Of a stretch of DNA of 64,000 bases, positions 44,829-53,401 are shown in pieces (position 1 is the stretch's first letter; every line of letters starts with the position of its first letter). Under the pieces are notes generated by a model that saw nothing but the letters and a program-made list of their open reading frames with translations, searched no databases and was not told the DNA's origin. Where the stretch lies: assembly GCF_015471405.1 (NCBI RefSeq), contig NZ_BLVZ01000003.1:310001-374000 (forward strand). The letters run 5' to 3'. The DNA is from Pseudomonas cichorii. GTDB taxonomy: Bacteria; Pseudomonadota; Gammaproteobacteria; Pseudomonadales; Pseudomonadaceae. Position numbers and translations under genes: made by a program.

Positions 44829-45941
44829 ATGACCACCTCGCACACGGTTCTGATCGGCCTGATTGCCACAGCATTGGCATTACGCGCGATGGTCACCTTT
44901 TATTACCGCGACCATCAGCGCATTCTGAGGCTGTTAAGGCTGGAGCCACGGATTCCCGACCGCAAGGAGCACTACTACCGGCCACTGGATGAGTGGTTCG
45001 CGCCGCTGCCCTTCATCTGGACCTGGCTGGATATCGTAGCTGCCGTTGTACTGGCATCGATCTACTCGACACCGTTGATGTGGTTGCTGGTGGTGCTCTG
45101 GAGTGGCGGACGCCTGCGCGCCCTGCAGGAGTTCGGACACAACGCCGTGCATTTCGCGTTATGCCCCAACCATGAATGGCAGTGGTGGCTGAGTAACGTT
45201 TTCTATCAGTTTCCGGCGTTCAAACGCGACATGCGCAGCCGCCACCAGACCCACACGCTGGAACACCATCGCAACCCCAATCACCCCAGCCGGGACCCGA
45301 ACCGTGCGAGGGTGCATGCCGGTGGCTATGTGGCAGGTATTTCCTCCACCAGCTTCTACGCGCTGCTGCTCTACCCGCTGACGCCGCGTGGCGCCTGGGT
45401 CAACCTGACGACCATGGCACGCAGCAGCCTGTTGAACCACTCGCGCCTGACGACGGTGGTCCGGGTGCTGTGCCTGATAGCCGTCGCTGCCCTGCTCTAT
45501 TGGGCCGGCGGCTGGAAAGGCGTGCTGTTTGGCTGGCTGGTCCCGCTACTGACGTCGTACCCGGTCTTTGCCTGGGTATCGCTGCTCACCGAGCACCGCT
45601 GGTTTGTCGAAGGGACGTCCAGAGATCGACGCGACCTCGAATACCTGGCAGGCCGCCCCACCGATTACTTCGGTATCAGCGGATGGCTGATTCGCGTGTT
45701 CATCGCCCCGACATCCGACGCCTACCATCTGGCGCACTCGCTGTACCCCGGCGTTCGCTGGAACTACCTGCCAGCCATCGACCGGCATCTGAAGATTCAT
45801 GAACCACGCTACAGCAACAACGCCAGTGAAGGCCTGTTGCTCAAGCGCGGCAGCGCACCCACTGCGCTTTCCGAACTGTATGAGCGTCTGGTGACCACCG
45901 GACAACCAGAAACCACCCTGAAGACGAGAGGCAGCGTGTGA
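44829..45941 (+). CDS. Membrane fatty-acid desaturase/hydroxylase-like protein, 370 aa
   Basis: Integral-membrane di-iron family. Histidine boxes are visible as HNAVH (104-108), 'HQTHTLEHH' (139-147) and 'HLAHS' in the last third, with helices between. These enzymes use O2 to desaturate or hydroxylate unactivated carbon chains in the membrane. Start ATG 44829 is 3 nt after the HAD stop; it overlaps the phosphorylase gene by 4 bp. Its presence suggests that the product carries, or is attached to, an alkyl chain, or that a small molecule is hydroxylated. Confidence 0.85.
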   Translation: MTTSHTVLIGLIATALALRAMVTFYYRDHQRILRLLRLEPRIPDRKEHYYRPLDEWFAPLPFIWTWLDIVAAVVLASIYSTPLMWLLVVLWSGGRLRALQEFGHNAVHFALCPNHEWQWWLSNVFYQFPAFKRDMRSRHQTHTLEHHRNPNHPSRDPNRARVHAGGYVAGISSTSFYALLLYPLTPRGAWVNLTTMARSSLLNHSRLTTVVRVLCLIAVAALLYWAGGWKGVLFGWLVPLLTSYPVFAWVSLLTEHRWFVEGTSRDRRDLEYLAGRPTDYFGISGWLIRVFIAPTSDAYHLAHSLYPGVRWNYLPAIDRHLKIHEPRYSNNASEGLLLKRGSAPTALSELYERLVTTGQPETTLKTRGSV

Positions 45942-46846
45942 ATAATTCATCGGCACACCAGCAGGTTCAACGTATCGGCATCATTGGCGGCAGTGGTCTT
46001 CAGCAACTGCCCGGCTTGAAGGATATCCAGTTGGTCGAATGCGAGACTGCGTTCGGCAAACCTTCATCACCTGTCACCCTGGGCACCCTCAACAATGTGC
46101 CGGTGGCCTTCGTGCAGCGCCATGGCGTCGGACACACCATCCCGCCCTCGTTCATCAATGTGCGGGCCAATATCGCTGCGCTGCGCAGTGTCGGCTGTAC
46201 CCAACTGTTATCGGTCAGTGCCGTGGGCAGCCTGACCCACGATGCACCGCCGGGCAGCTTCGTGCTGATCGATCAATTCATCGATCGTACGATCCAGCGT
46301 GAAAAGACCTTCTTCGGGCCGGGCCTGGTCGGTCATGTACCCTTTGGCGACCCCGTGTGCGGGCGCATGCGCTCGGTGCTGGCAAGCGCCGCAGAAACCG
46401 CTGACGTGCAGGCCCGCAATGGCGGCACCTATGTGGTCATGGAAGGGCCACAGTTTTCGACCCGCGCCGAATCCCACCTCTATCGTGAGTGGGGCGGCAC
46501 CGTGATCGGCATGACCGCCATGCCTGAAGCCAAGCTCGCACGTGAAGCGGAGCTTTGCTACGCGATGATTGCCATCCCGACTGACTTCGATTGCTGGCAC
46601 GAGTCCCACGAAGACGTGAACGCCACCCTGGTTGCCCAGCGCATGGCCGACACCTTTACCCTGACCCGCCGTCTGGTCACCGAAGCCGTCACCCGTCTGG
46701 GTGAGCATCAGGGCGCCTGTTCATCCGGGTGCGACCATGCGCTGGATACTGCCGTGATGACTGCACCTGAGCATCGTGATCCTGAAATGGTCGCACGGCT
46801 GCTGACGGTGGCACCCAACGCTACTCATCTGGGAGCCAAACAGTGA
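45938..46846 (+). CDS. MTA/purine-nucleoside phosphorylase-like protein, 302 aa
   Basis: Phosphorylase of the methylthioadenosine-phosphorylase branch: 'RIGIIGGSGLQQL', 'RHGVGHTIPPSFINVRANIAALRSVG', 'MEGPQFSTRAESHLYR', 'GMTAMPEAKLAREAELCYA' and 'TDFDCWHE' (compare ATDYDCW of MTAP). GTG start in overlap with the desaturase gene. Whether the substrate is MTA, 5'-deoxyadenosine or another nucleoside cannot be told. In a biosynthetic cluster it could release a ribose-1-phosphate-type sugar, or recycle MTA from an SAM-using step; no SAM enzyme is in this cluster. Confidence 0.88.
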   Translation: MNNSSAHQQVQRIGIIGGSGLQQLPGLKDIQLVECETAFGKPSSPVTLGTLNNVPVAFVQRHGVGHTIPPSFINVRANIAALRSVGCTQLLSVSAVGSLTHDAPPGSFVLIDQFIDRTIQREKTFFGPGLVGHVPFGDPVCGRMRSVLASAAETADVQARNGGTYVVMEGPQFSTRAESHLYREWGGTVIGMTAMPEAKLAREAELCYAMIAIPTDFDCWHESHEDVNATLVAQRMADTFTLTRRLVTEAVTRLGEHQGACSSGCDHALDTAVMTAPEHRDPEMVARLLTVAPNATHLGAKQ

Positions 46847-47439
46847 ACAAAGCCATCGCCACCAAGGACCGGGTGCGTATCAAGCAGGTCGACGTGCTGT
46901 CGGACAACTGGTACGTCCTGCGCAAGACCACGTACGACTTTCAGAGCAATAACGGCACCTGGAGCACCCTGACCCGTGAAACCTATGACCGGGGCAACGG
47001 CGCTACCATCCTGCTCTACAGCAAGCTGAAACAGACCGTGGTCCTGACCCGGCAATTCCGTTTTCCTGCCTTCGTCAACGAACACGATGGCATGCTCATC
47101 GAGACCTGTGCCGGGCTGCTGGACCGGGACGACCCACAGACCTGCATCCGCAAGGAAACCGAGGAAGAAACCGGTTATCGCATTCAGGAAGTGCGCAAGG
47201 TGTTTGAGGCCTTCATGAGTCCCGGATCAGTGACCGAGCGTTTGTACTTTTTTGTCGGGGAATATTTCGACGAAGACAAACTGAGCGCAGGGGGTGGTCT
47301 TGAGGACGAAGGCGAAGACATCGAAGTCCTCGAAGTGCCTCTGGATGAAGCGCTGTCGATGATCGATACCGGCGCGATCTGCGACGGCAAGACCATCATG
47401 CTCCTGCAATACGCCAAACTGCATCGACTGCTGGATTGA
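46843..47439 (+). CDS. Nudix hydrolase 2, NudK-like (GDP-sugar pyrophosphatase), 198 aa
   Basis: Resembles NudK/YffH: 'SDNWYVLRKTTYDF', 'RGNGATILLYSKLKQTVVLTRQFRFPAFVNEHDGMLIETCAGLLD', 'CIRKETEEETGYRIQEV', 'FMSPGSVTERLYFFVGEYFDEDKLSAGGG' and 'DGKTIMLLQYAKLH'. NudK cleaves GDP-mannose and other NDP-sugars to NMP and sugar-1-phosphate. A second Nudix enzyme in the same operon strengthens the case for nucleotide-sugar chemistry. GTG start overlaps the phosphorylase stop; the solute-binding-fold gene begins 8 bp later. Confidence 0.88.
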   Translation: MNKAIATKDRVRIKQVDVLSDNWYVLRKTTYDFQSNNGTWSTLTRETYDRGNGATILLYSKLKQTVVLTRQFRFPAFVNEHDGMLIETCAGLLDRDDPQTCIRKETEEETGYRIQEVRKVFEAFMSPGSVTERLYFFVGEYFDEDKLSAGGGLEDEGEDIEVLEVPLDEALSMIDTGAICDGKTIMLLQYAKLHRLLD

Positions 47440-47447
47440 GGCCGGGA

Positions 47448-48362
47448 ATGAATGAACTTATCGCTATCAGCTCGATGGAAAACGCCGAGCTTGCCGAGTT
47501 CGTGGCAGGTATCAGCGAGCATATCGGCGTGCCCGTGAGCCTTTCACGCTGGTCCACGTCAGAGTTGATCGAGCGGGTGATCGACGGCACGGCGGGTGAC
47601 TGGGATCTGCTTCTGGGAACCGCTGCCACCGCCCTTCTCGATCCCGCTCTGGCTTCACAGTTGCGGGTTCTTGACGGCCTGGATGGCTCGACATTGCCTC
47701 CCGAGGCGATTGCAGCCGACCGGCGCTGGTTCAGCCCGTCAGGCTTCGTGCCCGCCTTTTGCTACGACCCGCAAGTGCTTGCTGCAAAGGGTTTGACGCC
47801 TCCACGCTCCTGGGAAGAGCTTTGCGCACCGGCGTGGTCGCAACGCATTGCCCTGCCAGACCCGGGGCGTTCGGGCGCAGGCTATCTGCACCTGAGCGCA
47901 CTGCTGGAACATTACAGCGGCGGGGCCTGGGACATGCTGGCTGAAGTTGCACAGCTACGACCTTCGATCAGCGGGTCTTCGACTGCGCCGATAGAAGCCG
48001 TGCTTGAAGGCCGGGCATTCGTCGGGGTGACAGTGTCCACGGCGGCCACTCGCGCAGTGGCGCAGCATCCTTCATTGCACTGGTGCGTCCCCGCTGATGC
48101 ACGGCGTTACGAGTTTGAAGTGTTCGGCTGCCGTGCCGGCTCGCAACGGGCAACGCAGGCGCTGCAAGCACTTGGCTGGATGCTTTCGCCGCAGGCCGCT
48201 GCAATCAGCAGAGGCTATGGCAAGGTCGTGGTCGGCGGCGTGTCGAGCGATACGCTAGCGGCGGTTGACCTGAAAGCGCTGGATGCAATAGAGGCCAGCA
48301 ACGCCAAGGTCGCTCGTTGCGCACGCTGGCATTCACTGTTCGACACAAAGGCTGGCCTATGA
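47448..48362 (+). CDS. Type-2 periplasmic-binding-fold protein without signal peptide, 304 aa
   Basis: Looks like an extracellular solute-binding protein of the iron(III)/polyamine-binding group ('WDLLLGTAATALLDPALASQLRVLD', 'PAFCYDPQVLAAKGLTPPRSWEELCAPAWSQRIALPDPGRSGAGYL', 'GVTVSTAATRAV'). It has no N-terminal signal sequence and no ABC permease or ATPase beside it. Start ATG 47448, 8 bp after the Nudix stop. It may have become a cytosolic ligand-binding or catalytic protein serving the pathway. Overlaps the MFS gene by 4 bp. Confidence 0.75.
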   Translation: MNELIAISSMENAELAEFVAGISEHIGVPVSLSRWSTSELIERVIDGTAGDWDLLLGTAATALLDPALASQLRVLDGLDGSTLPPEAIAADRRWFSPSGFVPAFCYDPQVLAAKGLTPPRSWEELCAPAWSQRIALPDPGRSGAGYLHLSALLEHYSGGAWDMLAEVAQLRPSISGSSTAPIEAVLEGRAFVGVTVSTAATRAVAQHPSLHWCVPADARRYEFEVFGCRAGSQRATQALQALGWMLSPQAAAISRGYGKVVVGGVSSDTLAAVDLKALDAIEASNAKVARCARWHSLFDTKAGL

Positions 48363-49546
48363 CCGACATGGCTCACACGCAAAGACGGCCATGGTCGATT
48401 TACCTGATGTTCGGCCTGTTCGGCGCTCAGCAAGGCATGCTCGGTCCTTTGATGCCGTTTCTGCGTGCCGAATTCGATCTGGACCTGCGCTGGACAGGCC
48501 TGCATTTTGCGGCCTATGCATTGGGGCTGGTGCTGATCGGCATTCCGTATCGCTGGCTGGAACGCCGGGCATTGCCAATCGGCACGGGGCGTATCGCAAT
48601 AGGCTCGATTGTGCTGGCGAGCGGACTGTTTGCCATCGCGGGCGGCTTGCCCATGACCCTGCCGGGCAGCGTCCTCATGGGGTTGTCCGGGGGGCTGGTC
48701 ATGGCCGTCGGGCAGGCCATGCTCGGCAAACGCTATCGTCAGCAGGCTGCCGCAAAACTGGTGGAAGCGCACATTGTCGCTGGGCTCTGCGTGCTGGGCG
48801 GTGCATTGCTGGTGGGCGCCGCGACGGCCATCGGGCTTTCCTGGCGCACGGCTCCGCTGATCGTCAGTGCGTGGGCCTTGATGATGTTCTGCGCGCCACT
48901 GACGATCCATCGGCCGGACTCTGAGCAGATCGCGTCATCGGCAACGGCCTCGGACACCTTGCGTGCGCAATCTCTGACGCGGTTCAGCCTGTGGGCGCTG
49001 GTAATTCTGGGGATCTCGGCAGAATGGGGTGTAGGGTTCTGGGGCGCGGAATATATCAAGACCCATGTCCAGACCAGCGCATCAGTCGCCGCGACCTTGA
49101 TGAGCCTGTACTTTGCCGGCACCGTCTGCGGGCGTCTGGCCAGCAGCTATGCGCTGCGCCGGGTAGCACCACTGACCTTGCTGACGGCGGTGATTCTCAG
49201 CGCCATTGCTACACTGCTGGTGCTGTCGTTGATAGAGGGGCTGGTCGGTACAGCAATATTTACCTTTGTGCTCGGAGCCTGCCTGGGCAACTTCTTCCCG
49301 CTGATTCTGGGCTCTGCCATGCGCGTCGCGCCCCACGCAAGTTCGGCACTCAGCACCCAGGCATCACAGGCAGTAGGCGTCGCGTTGTTGCTGGCGCCGT
49401 TTCTGCTCGGGTTGCTGTCTGAGCGAATAGGGGTCGAGGCCGCCTTCAGCCTGTTGATCGTCTATCCCCTTCTCATGTTGCCGCTGGTGCCGGCCCTGCG
49501 GGGTGTCTGGTCCATCGGCAACACTACTGCACATTTAAAGGAGTAA
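48359..49546 (+). CDS. MFS transporter, likely exporter of the cluster product, 395 aa
   Basis: Twelve predicted helices of an MFS facilitator ('LFGAQQGMLGPLMPFLRAEFDLDLRWTGLHFAAYALGLVL' at the N-terminus; 'WGAEYIKTHVQTSASVAATLMSLYFAGTVCGRLASSYAL' mid-way). ATGA overlap with the solute-binding-fold gene puts it firmly in the same operon, so it is the natural candidate for export of, and self-protection from, the product. Confidence 0.85.
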   Translation: MTDMAHTQRRPWSIYLMFGLFGAQQGMLGPLMPFLRAEFDLDLRWTGLHFAAYALGLVLIGIPYRWLERRALPIGTGRIAIGSIVLASGLFAIAGGLPMTLPGSVLMGLSGGLVMAVGQAMLGKRYRQQAAAKLVEAHIVAGLCVLGGALLVGAATAIGLSWRTAPLIVSAWALMMFCAPLTIHRPDSEQIASSATASDTLRAQSLTRFSLWALVILGISAEWGVGFWGAEYIKTHVQTSASVAATLMSLYFAGTVCGRLASSYALRRVAPLTLLTAVILSAIATLLVLSLIEGLVGTAIFTFVLGACLGNFFPLILGSAMRVAPHASSALSTQASQAVGVALLLAPFLLGLLSERIGVEAAFSLLIVYPLLMLPLVPALRGVWSIGNTTAHLKE

Positions 49547-49552
49547 GAACCA

Positions 49553-50209
49553 ATGGCCCTTTCTGCGCTGTTGTTCGATCTGGACGGAACCCTCATCGAT
49601 ACCGATGAACTGCACCTGAACGCCTACAACCAGTTGCTGGCACGCTGGGATCGCTCGATGGACCTCGGCTACTACAAGGCCCATGTCATGGGCTTCCCGG
49701 ATGACATGATTTTCGGCGGCCTGTTTCCCGATATTCCTGCGTCGCAATACGCTGATCTGGCCGCTCAGAAAGAGGCCATGTTTCGCGCTCAACTGGGAGA
49801 AACCATCCCCGTGCCTGGCGTGCTGCGCATTCTCGATCATGCACAGGACACCGGCCTGCGCACTGCCGTGGTGACCAACGCGCCACGAGAGAACGCCATG
49901 GCCATGTTGACCGGCCTGGGAATCGTAGACCGCTTCGAGACCATCGTCATCGGCGGAGAACTGGAACGCGGCAAGCCCCATCCCATGCCGTACCTGACGG
50001 CCCTGGAACTTCTCGGTGTGAGCGCCGACAACGCGCTTGCCTTCGAGGACTCGCTGGCGGGCGTACAGTCAGCAAATACCGCTGGCATCCATACCTTCGG
50101 CGTCTTGTCGGGGCTTGATGAAAACCAGCTGCGAGAAGCAGGCGCCAAAAGCGTGATCCGTGACTTCAATGATGAGGTTCTGTGGAATCTGTTGAAATCG
50201 TCGTCCTGA
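49553..50209 (+). CDS. HAD-superfamily hydrolase 2 (beta-PGM/phosphatase-like), 218 aa
   Basis: Full HAD motifs: 'LLFDLDGTLIDTDELHLNAYNQLL' (DxDGT, unlike the first HAD enzyme), 'AVVTNAPRENAMAMLTGLG', 'RGKPHPMPYLTALELLGV', 'ALAFEDSLAGVQSANTAGI'. Family members are sugar-phosphate phosphatases or beta-phosphoglucomutases. AAAGGAG lies 9 nt before the ATG, 6 bp after the MFS stop. Last gene of the cluster; the sensor-kinase gene converges on it 11 bp away. Confidence 0.9.
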   Translation: MALSALLFDLDGTLIDTDELHLNAYNQLLARWDRSMDLGYYKAHVMGFPDDMIFGGLFPDIPASQYADLAAQKEAMFRAQLGETIPVPGVLRILDHAQDTGLRTAVVTNAPRENAMAMLTGLGIVDRFETIVIGGELERGKPHPMPYLTALELLGVSADNALAFEDSLAGVQSANTAGIHTFGVLSGLDENQLREAGAKSVIRDFNDEVLWNLLKSSS

Positions 50210-50220
50210 TGCGATGTAAA

Positions 50221-51606
50221 TCACCCGCGATCCGGCATGAAATCAATAATCGCTGAAGTTCCAACAGACAAGGACGACTCAAGGGTCAGTTGCCAGCCAA
50301 ACCGCTCGCAGATGCGCTGGGTCAGAAACAGACCCAGCCCTGCACCGCCTGCCCGTTTCCCAGATTGCTTGAGTGATTCAGTGAAACGATAGGCCGCCTG
50401 GGTTGCATCGAAGCCCGAGCCGGAGTCACGGATACACAATACTCCATCCACAAGTGACACATGGATTTCGCCTTCGTGGGTATGCTCCGCAGCGTTCCTG
50501 AGCAAATTGCCTGCCGCGATTCGCACCATGGATTCAGGGGCCTGCAAGGTTAAAGGTTCGATATCTCCCAACACATAACGCACTGGTTTTCCAGAAAGCA
50601 GATAGGTGTGGTCATTCACCAGTTCAGGAAGCAGCCCGTGCAACACGGTAACTTGCTTTCGCTCTTGAGGGCTTGGCTCGCGTGACAGGTACAACAGAGC
50701 TTCCATGATCTGCGTGAGTGTATCCACTGCTTCGTCAATCCGGCGTAGCGGCCGCTGTGCCCGTTCGGGTAATTGTTGTTTATGAAGCACATCCGCAGCG
50801 CCAGAAATAATTGCCAGAGGCGTACGAAATTCGTGGCTGGCCTGATCCAGCAGGCTGCGTTCACGCTCAACCGCGAGCTCGACCCGCTCAAGGTGCGCGT
50901 TGGCTTCCTGAGCGATGGTATTAAGTTCGCTTTTACGATAGGTCGCCGGAAGCCGTTGCGACGGTTTCAACGGATCGAGCTTGCGCATCCGCCATGCCAG
51001 GTCCGCAATGGGTCTGGTCAGGCTCAGATGGAACCATCGGATCACCAGGCAGATCAGGATGAAATTGAACAGCAGAAACACCAGGCTGAGTTGTACGCTT
51101 GCGTTCTGCTCGTCTTCCAGCCCGGTCATGTCGATTGCCATGATCAATCGCCCCTGCGGCACAGAGGTCACCAGGGCGGTGTAAGCGCGGGCACGAGTGG
51201 TGTCACCGGGTGCGTCAGCAAAAGGCCCCCACCTCGGTGTCACAATAGACAGCACACCGGAAAGCGGCGAAGAGTCCGCGATGCTATCAAGTTCGCCTTC
51301 CCTGTAATATCCGGGTGCCAGAGTCGCCAGGAACGCTGGCATGTCAGCGGGTAGCGTTCCATCACGGGTTAACAGCCAACCCCTCACCGCGCCCTCGGTG
51401 GGCAACGTATCACTAAAGTCTGCTCGGGAAGAGTGCAGAACATTCTGCGTGCTCGACTCCAGCACTTGCTGCCAGACTGGGTGCTCGACCAGCCCTTGAC
51501 TCAGCCTGCCCTGAACGACAAGCGCTAGCGTGAGCATCACACCAAACATTGCAAAGCTCACATTGACCAGCCATTGCACACTCTGCAAACGCCATGGAAA
51601 CTTCAT
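50221..51606 (-). CDS. Two-component sensor histidine kinase, 461 aa
   Basis: Two membrane helices (about 13-33 and 172-190) enclose a periplasmic sensor domain of about 140 residues. HAMP follows, then HisKA with 'DQASHEFRTPLAIISGA' (His258) and a HATPase with 'NLLRNAAEHTHEGEIHV', 'DSGSGFD' and 'GGAGLGLFLTQRI'. ATGA overlap with the response-regulator gene upstream. Its likely targets are the adjacent mipA and RND genes (see the shared boxes). The inducing signal is unknown. Confidence 0.93.
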   Translation of the reverse strand: MKFPWRLQSVQWLVNVSFAMFGVMLTLALVVQGRLSQGLVEHPVWQQVLESSTQNVLHSSRADFSDTLPTEGAVRGWLLTRDGTLPADMPAFLATLAPGYYREGELDSIADSSPLSGVLSIVTPRWGPFADAPGDTTRARAYTALVTSVPQGRLIMAIDMTGLEDEQNASVQLSLVFLLFNFILICLVIRWFHLSLTRPIADLAWRMRKLDPLKPSQRLPATYRKSELNTIAQEANAHLERVELAVERERSLLDQASHEFRTPLAIISGAADVLHKQQLPERAQRPLRRIDEAVDTLTQIMEALLYLSREPSPQERKQVTVLHGLLPELVNDHTYLLSGKPVRYVLGDIEPLTLQAPESMVRIAAGNLLRNAAEHTHEGEIHVSLVDGVLCIRDSGSGFDATQAAYRFTESLKQSGKRAGGAGLGLFLTQRICERFGWQLTLESSLSVGTSAIIDFMPDRG

Positions 51607-52316
51607 TCGCCGCTCTCACCCAGACGATAGCCAGTGCCAGTAACCGTATGAAGAAGCTTGTGTTCGCCATTCTGGTCGATGGCGCGACGCAACAGGTGCA
51701 TATGTGAGCGCAGCAGATCTCCATCAGGAACACTTTCGCCCCAGATCAAACCCTCAAGACGATCACGGCGTACCGTTCTTGGCGACTCACGCATCAGCAA
51801 CTCCAATACATTCCTCAGCGTCCCGGAGAGCGTTAGCGTGCGCGAGCCTCTTGTAACCTCCTGGCTGTCCAGGTTGTATGTCAAATCGCGTATTCGCAAC
51901 TGGCGCCCTGCTGCCGCACTGGCCTTGGCGCGACTGACCATGACGCGCAAGCGGATTTCGAGCTCCGGCAAGGCCACAGGTTTGACAAGGTAGTCGTCTG
52001 CGCCCTGTTCGAAACTCAACAATTTGCCTTCGAGCTGGTCCTTGGCGGTGAGCATGATAATTGGCGTTACACACCCATGTTCCTCTCGTAGTTTGCGCAG
52101 GACGCTCATGCCGTCCATTCGTGGCAACATCCAGTCCAGAATGATCGCGTCGTAGCGGTTCTGGATCGCAAGACTCAACCCTGAGTGGCCATCGGGTGCT
52201 GCATCAGGGATATGTCCGCAGGCTTCCAGATAGTCAAACATGTTGGCTGCAAGCAAGCGGTTATCCTCGATGATAAGGACTTGTAACGATATCGGATGAG
52301 CCAGGCCGGAGTTCAT
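51603..52316 (-). CDS. OmpR-family response regulator, 237 aa
   Basis: Start set at ATG 52316 (MNSGLAHPISLQVLIIEDNR); the upstream frame extension has no receiver homology. Receiver domain with phospho-acceptor Asp61 ('AIILDWMLPRMDG') and Lys112, then a winged-helix Trans_reg_C domain ('DSQEVTRGSRTLTLSGTLRNVLELLM' to 'LLHTVTGTGYRLGE'). The wing-type regulator normally binds direct repeats with 10-11-bp period, exactly what the 36-bp boxes at 53303 and 57794 contain. First gene of the two-component operon. Confidence 0.93.
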   Translation of the reverse strand: MNSGLAHPISLQVLIIEDNRLLAANMFDYLEACGHIPDAAPDGHSGLSLAIQNRYDAIILDWMLPRMDGMSVLRKLREEHGCVTPIIMLTAKDQLEGKLLSFEQGADDYLVKPVALPELEIRLRVMVSRAKASAAAGRQLRIRDLTYNLDSQEVTRGSRTLTLSGTLRNVLELLMRESPRTVRRDRLEGLIWGESVPDGDLLRSHMHLLRRAIDQNGEHKLLHTVTGTGYRLGESGE

Positions 52317-52415
52317 TTGACAGACCTTTTCACAACGGAAATGTAATAGGGGTTGCGAATCGCAGTTTCTTCCCACGAACGAGAGGTGGGGTAAAACAGA
52401 CAACGGTGCCTTGCC

Positions 52416-53201
52416 TCAGAAGCGCCGCGAGATGCCAAACATAACCGATCCTTCGCCATCGGTGTCAGCCTCAAGCAGCGGACTGTCGCTAATGTCATTG
52501 GGCAGAAACTTGTACTGCACGGAGCTCATGAACTGCCAGTTCTGGCCGATCGGGTGGGCGTAAGCCAGGCCTAGCTCGGGGATAGTGGCTGAGCCAGGCT
52601 TGTAGTCAACGACGCCTCGCGCCACTTCGTCTTTCAGGGTGCCGTAATAGTAGTTCGCCGTATCCTTGGAGAGGTGGCTGACACTGATAGTCGGTTCGAG
52701 ACTACCGCGACCGACTTCAAACTCATAACCGTACTTGGCCGACAACTCAAACCCTTCGCTCGCACCACTTACGTCGGTCTTGGCGACCAATTCAAACTTG
52801 CCTGCTGCCCCCCGCCACGAGGCTGAGAGCCCCATGTCCAGACCATTGTCACGATCTTCGAGCAGGTCCCTGTCGATACCGTTACGGGCCAGTTCCTTAC
52901 GCCCGAAATCCTTGGCATCTATCCCGTCCATGCGTAACGAGGCGATGGCATTCAGCTCGAAGCCTTCATTGCGAATCAGATGCGCGCCACCAGTAAGGCC
53001 GCGTACAAAGAACCGCTCCCCTTCATAATGAATCAGTGGCAACGGGGTGATTTTTGTCCCCTCACCCGCGTAAGGACTTTCCGATATCCCAACGCCCAAC
53101 CCCAAGCCCCAGCGTGGGGAATCGGCCTGTGAGGCCGTCTGCGCGGTAGCGAGGGTTGGCAAGGCGAGCAAGCAGGCCAGGACTGAGCAGGATTTATTCA
53201 T
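52416..53201 (-). CDS. MipA/OmpV-family outer-membrane protein, 261 aa
   Basis: Signal peptide (residues 1-20) and a beta-barrel with the family pattern: 'WGLGLGVGISESPYAGEGTKITPLPLIHYEGERFFVRG' and the C-terminal aromatic 'GSVMFGISRRF'. MipA proteins are outer-membrane scaffolds; in Pseudomonas and Vibrio, mipA-type genes are often regulon members of a two-component system. A regulatory box lies about 102-137 bp upstream of its ATG. The two-component genes follow 99 bp downstream. Confidence 0.9.
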   Translation of the reverse strand: MNKSCSVLACLLALPTLATAQTASQADSPRWGLGLGVGISESPYAGEGTKITPLPLIHYEGERFFVRGLTGGAHLIRNEGFELNAIASLRMDGIDAKDFGRKELARNGIDRDLLEDRDNGLDMGLSASWRGAAGKFELVAKTDVSGASEGFELSAKYGYEFEVGRGSLEPTISVSHLSKDTANYYYGTLKDEVARGVVDYKPGSATIPELGLAYAHPIGQNWQFMSSVQYKFLPNDISDSPLLEADTDGEGSVMFGISRRF

Positions 53202-53302
53202 AAGTGCCAGGAGTTCCGATTGGTTTCAGGATCGGGGCGCGCGCAACCTGACAAGACAACGTGCCAGGCCGGGTTTACACCCCAAGGTTTTCAAGCAATC
53301 GA

Positions 53303-53338
53303 ATCGTACGTCTGGCGTGTCGTAACAATGTCGTAAAG
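53303..53338. promoter_or_regulatory. 36-bp box A upstream of mipA (putative response-regulator site)
   Basis: Contains TGTCGTA at 53318-53324 and again at 53329-53335, an 11-bp period. The 36-bp block matches box B (57794-57829) at 31 of 36 positions. It is 102-137 bp upstream of the mipA start, between mipA and the end of the RND gene. Confidence 0.7.
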
Positions 53339-53401
53339 GGAGTTGGCACCTGGCTGATCGGGTATAGCGCAGGTGCGGGAATCGGAGGTTTGATCTGCCC
53401 G

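Noticed and set aside
45938..46846. Simple housekeeping mtnP
   Set aside because: The gene is locked in the pathway operon by overlaps on both sides, so a dedicated role is more likely; not fully excluded.
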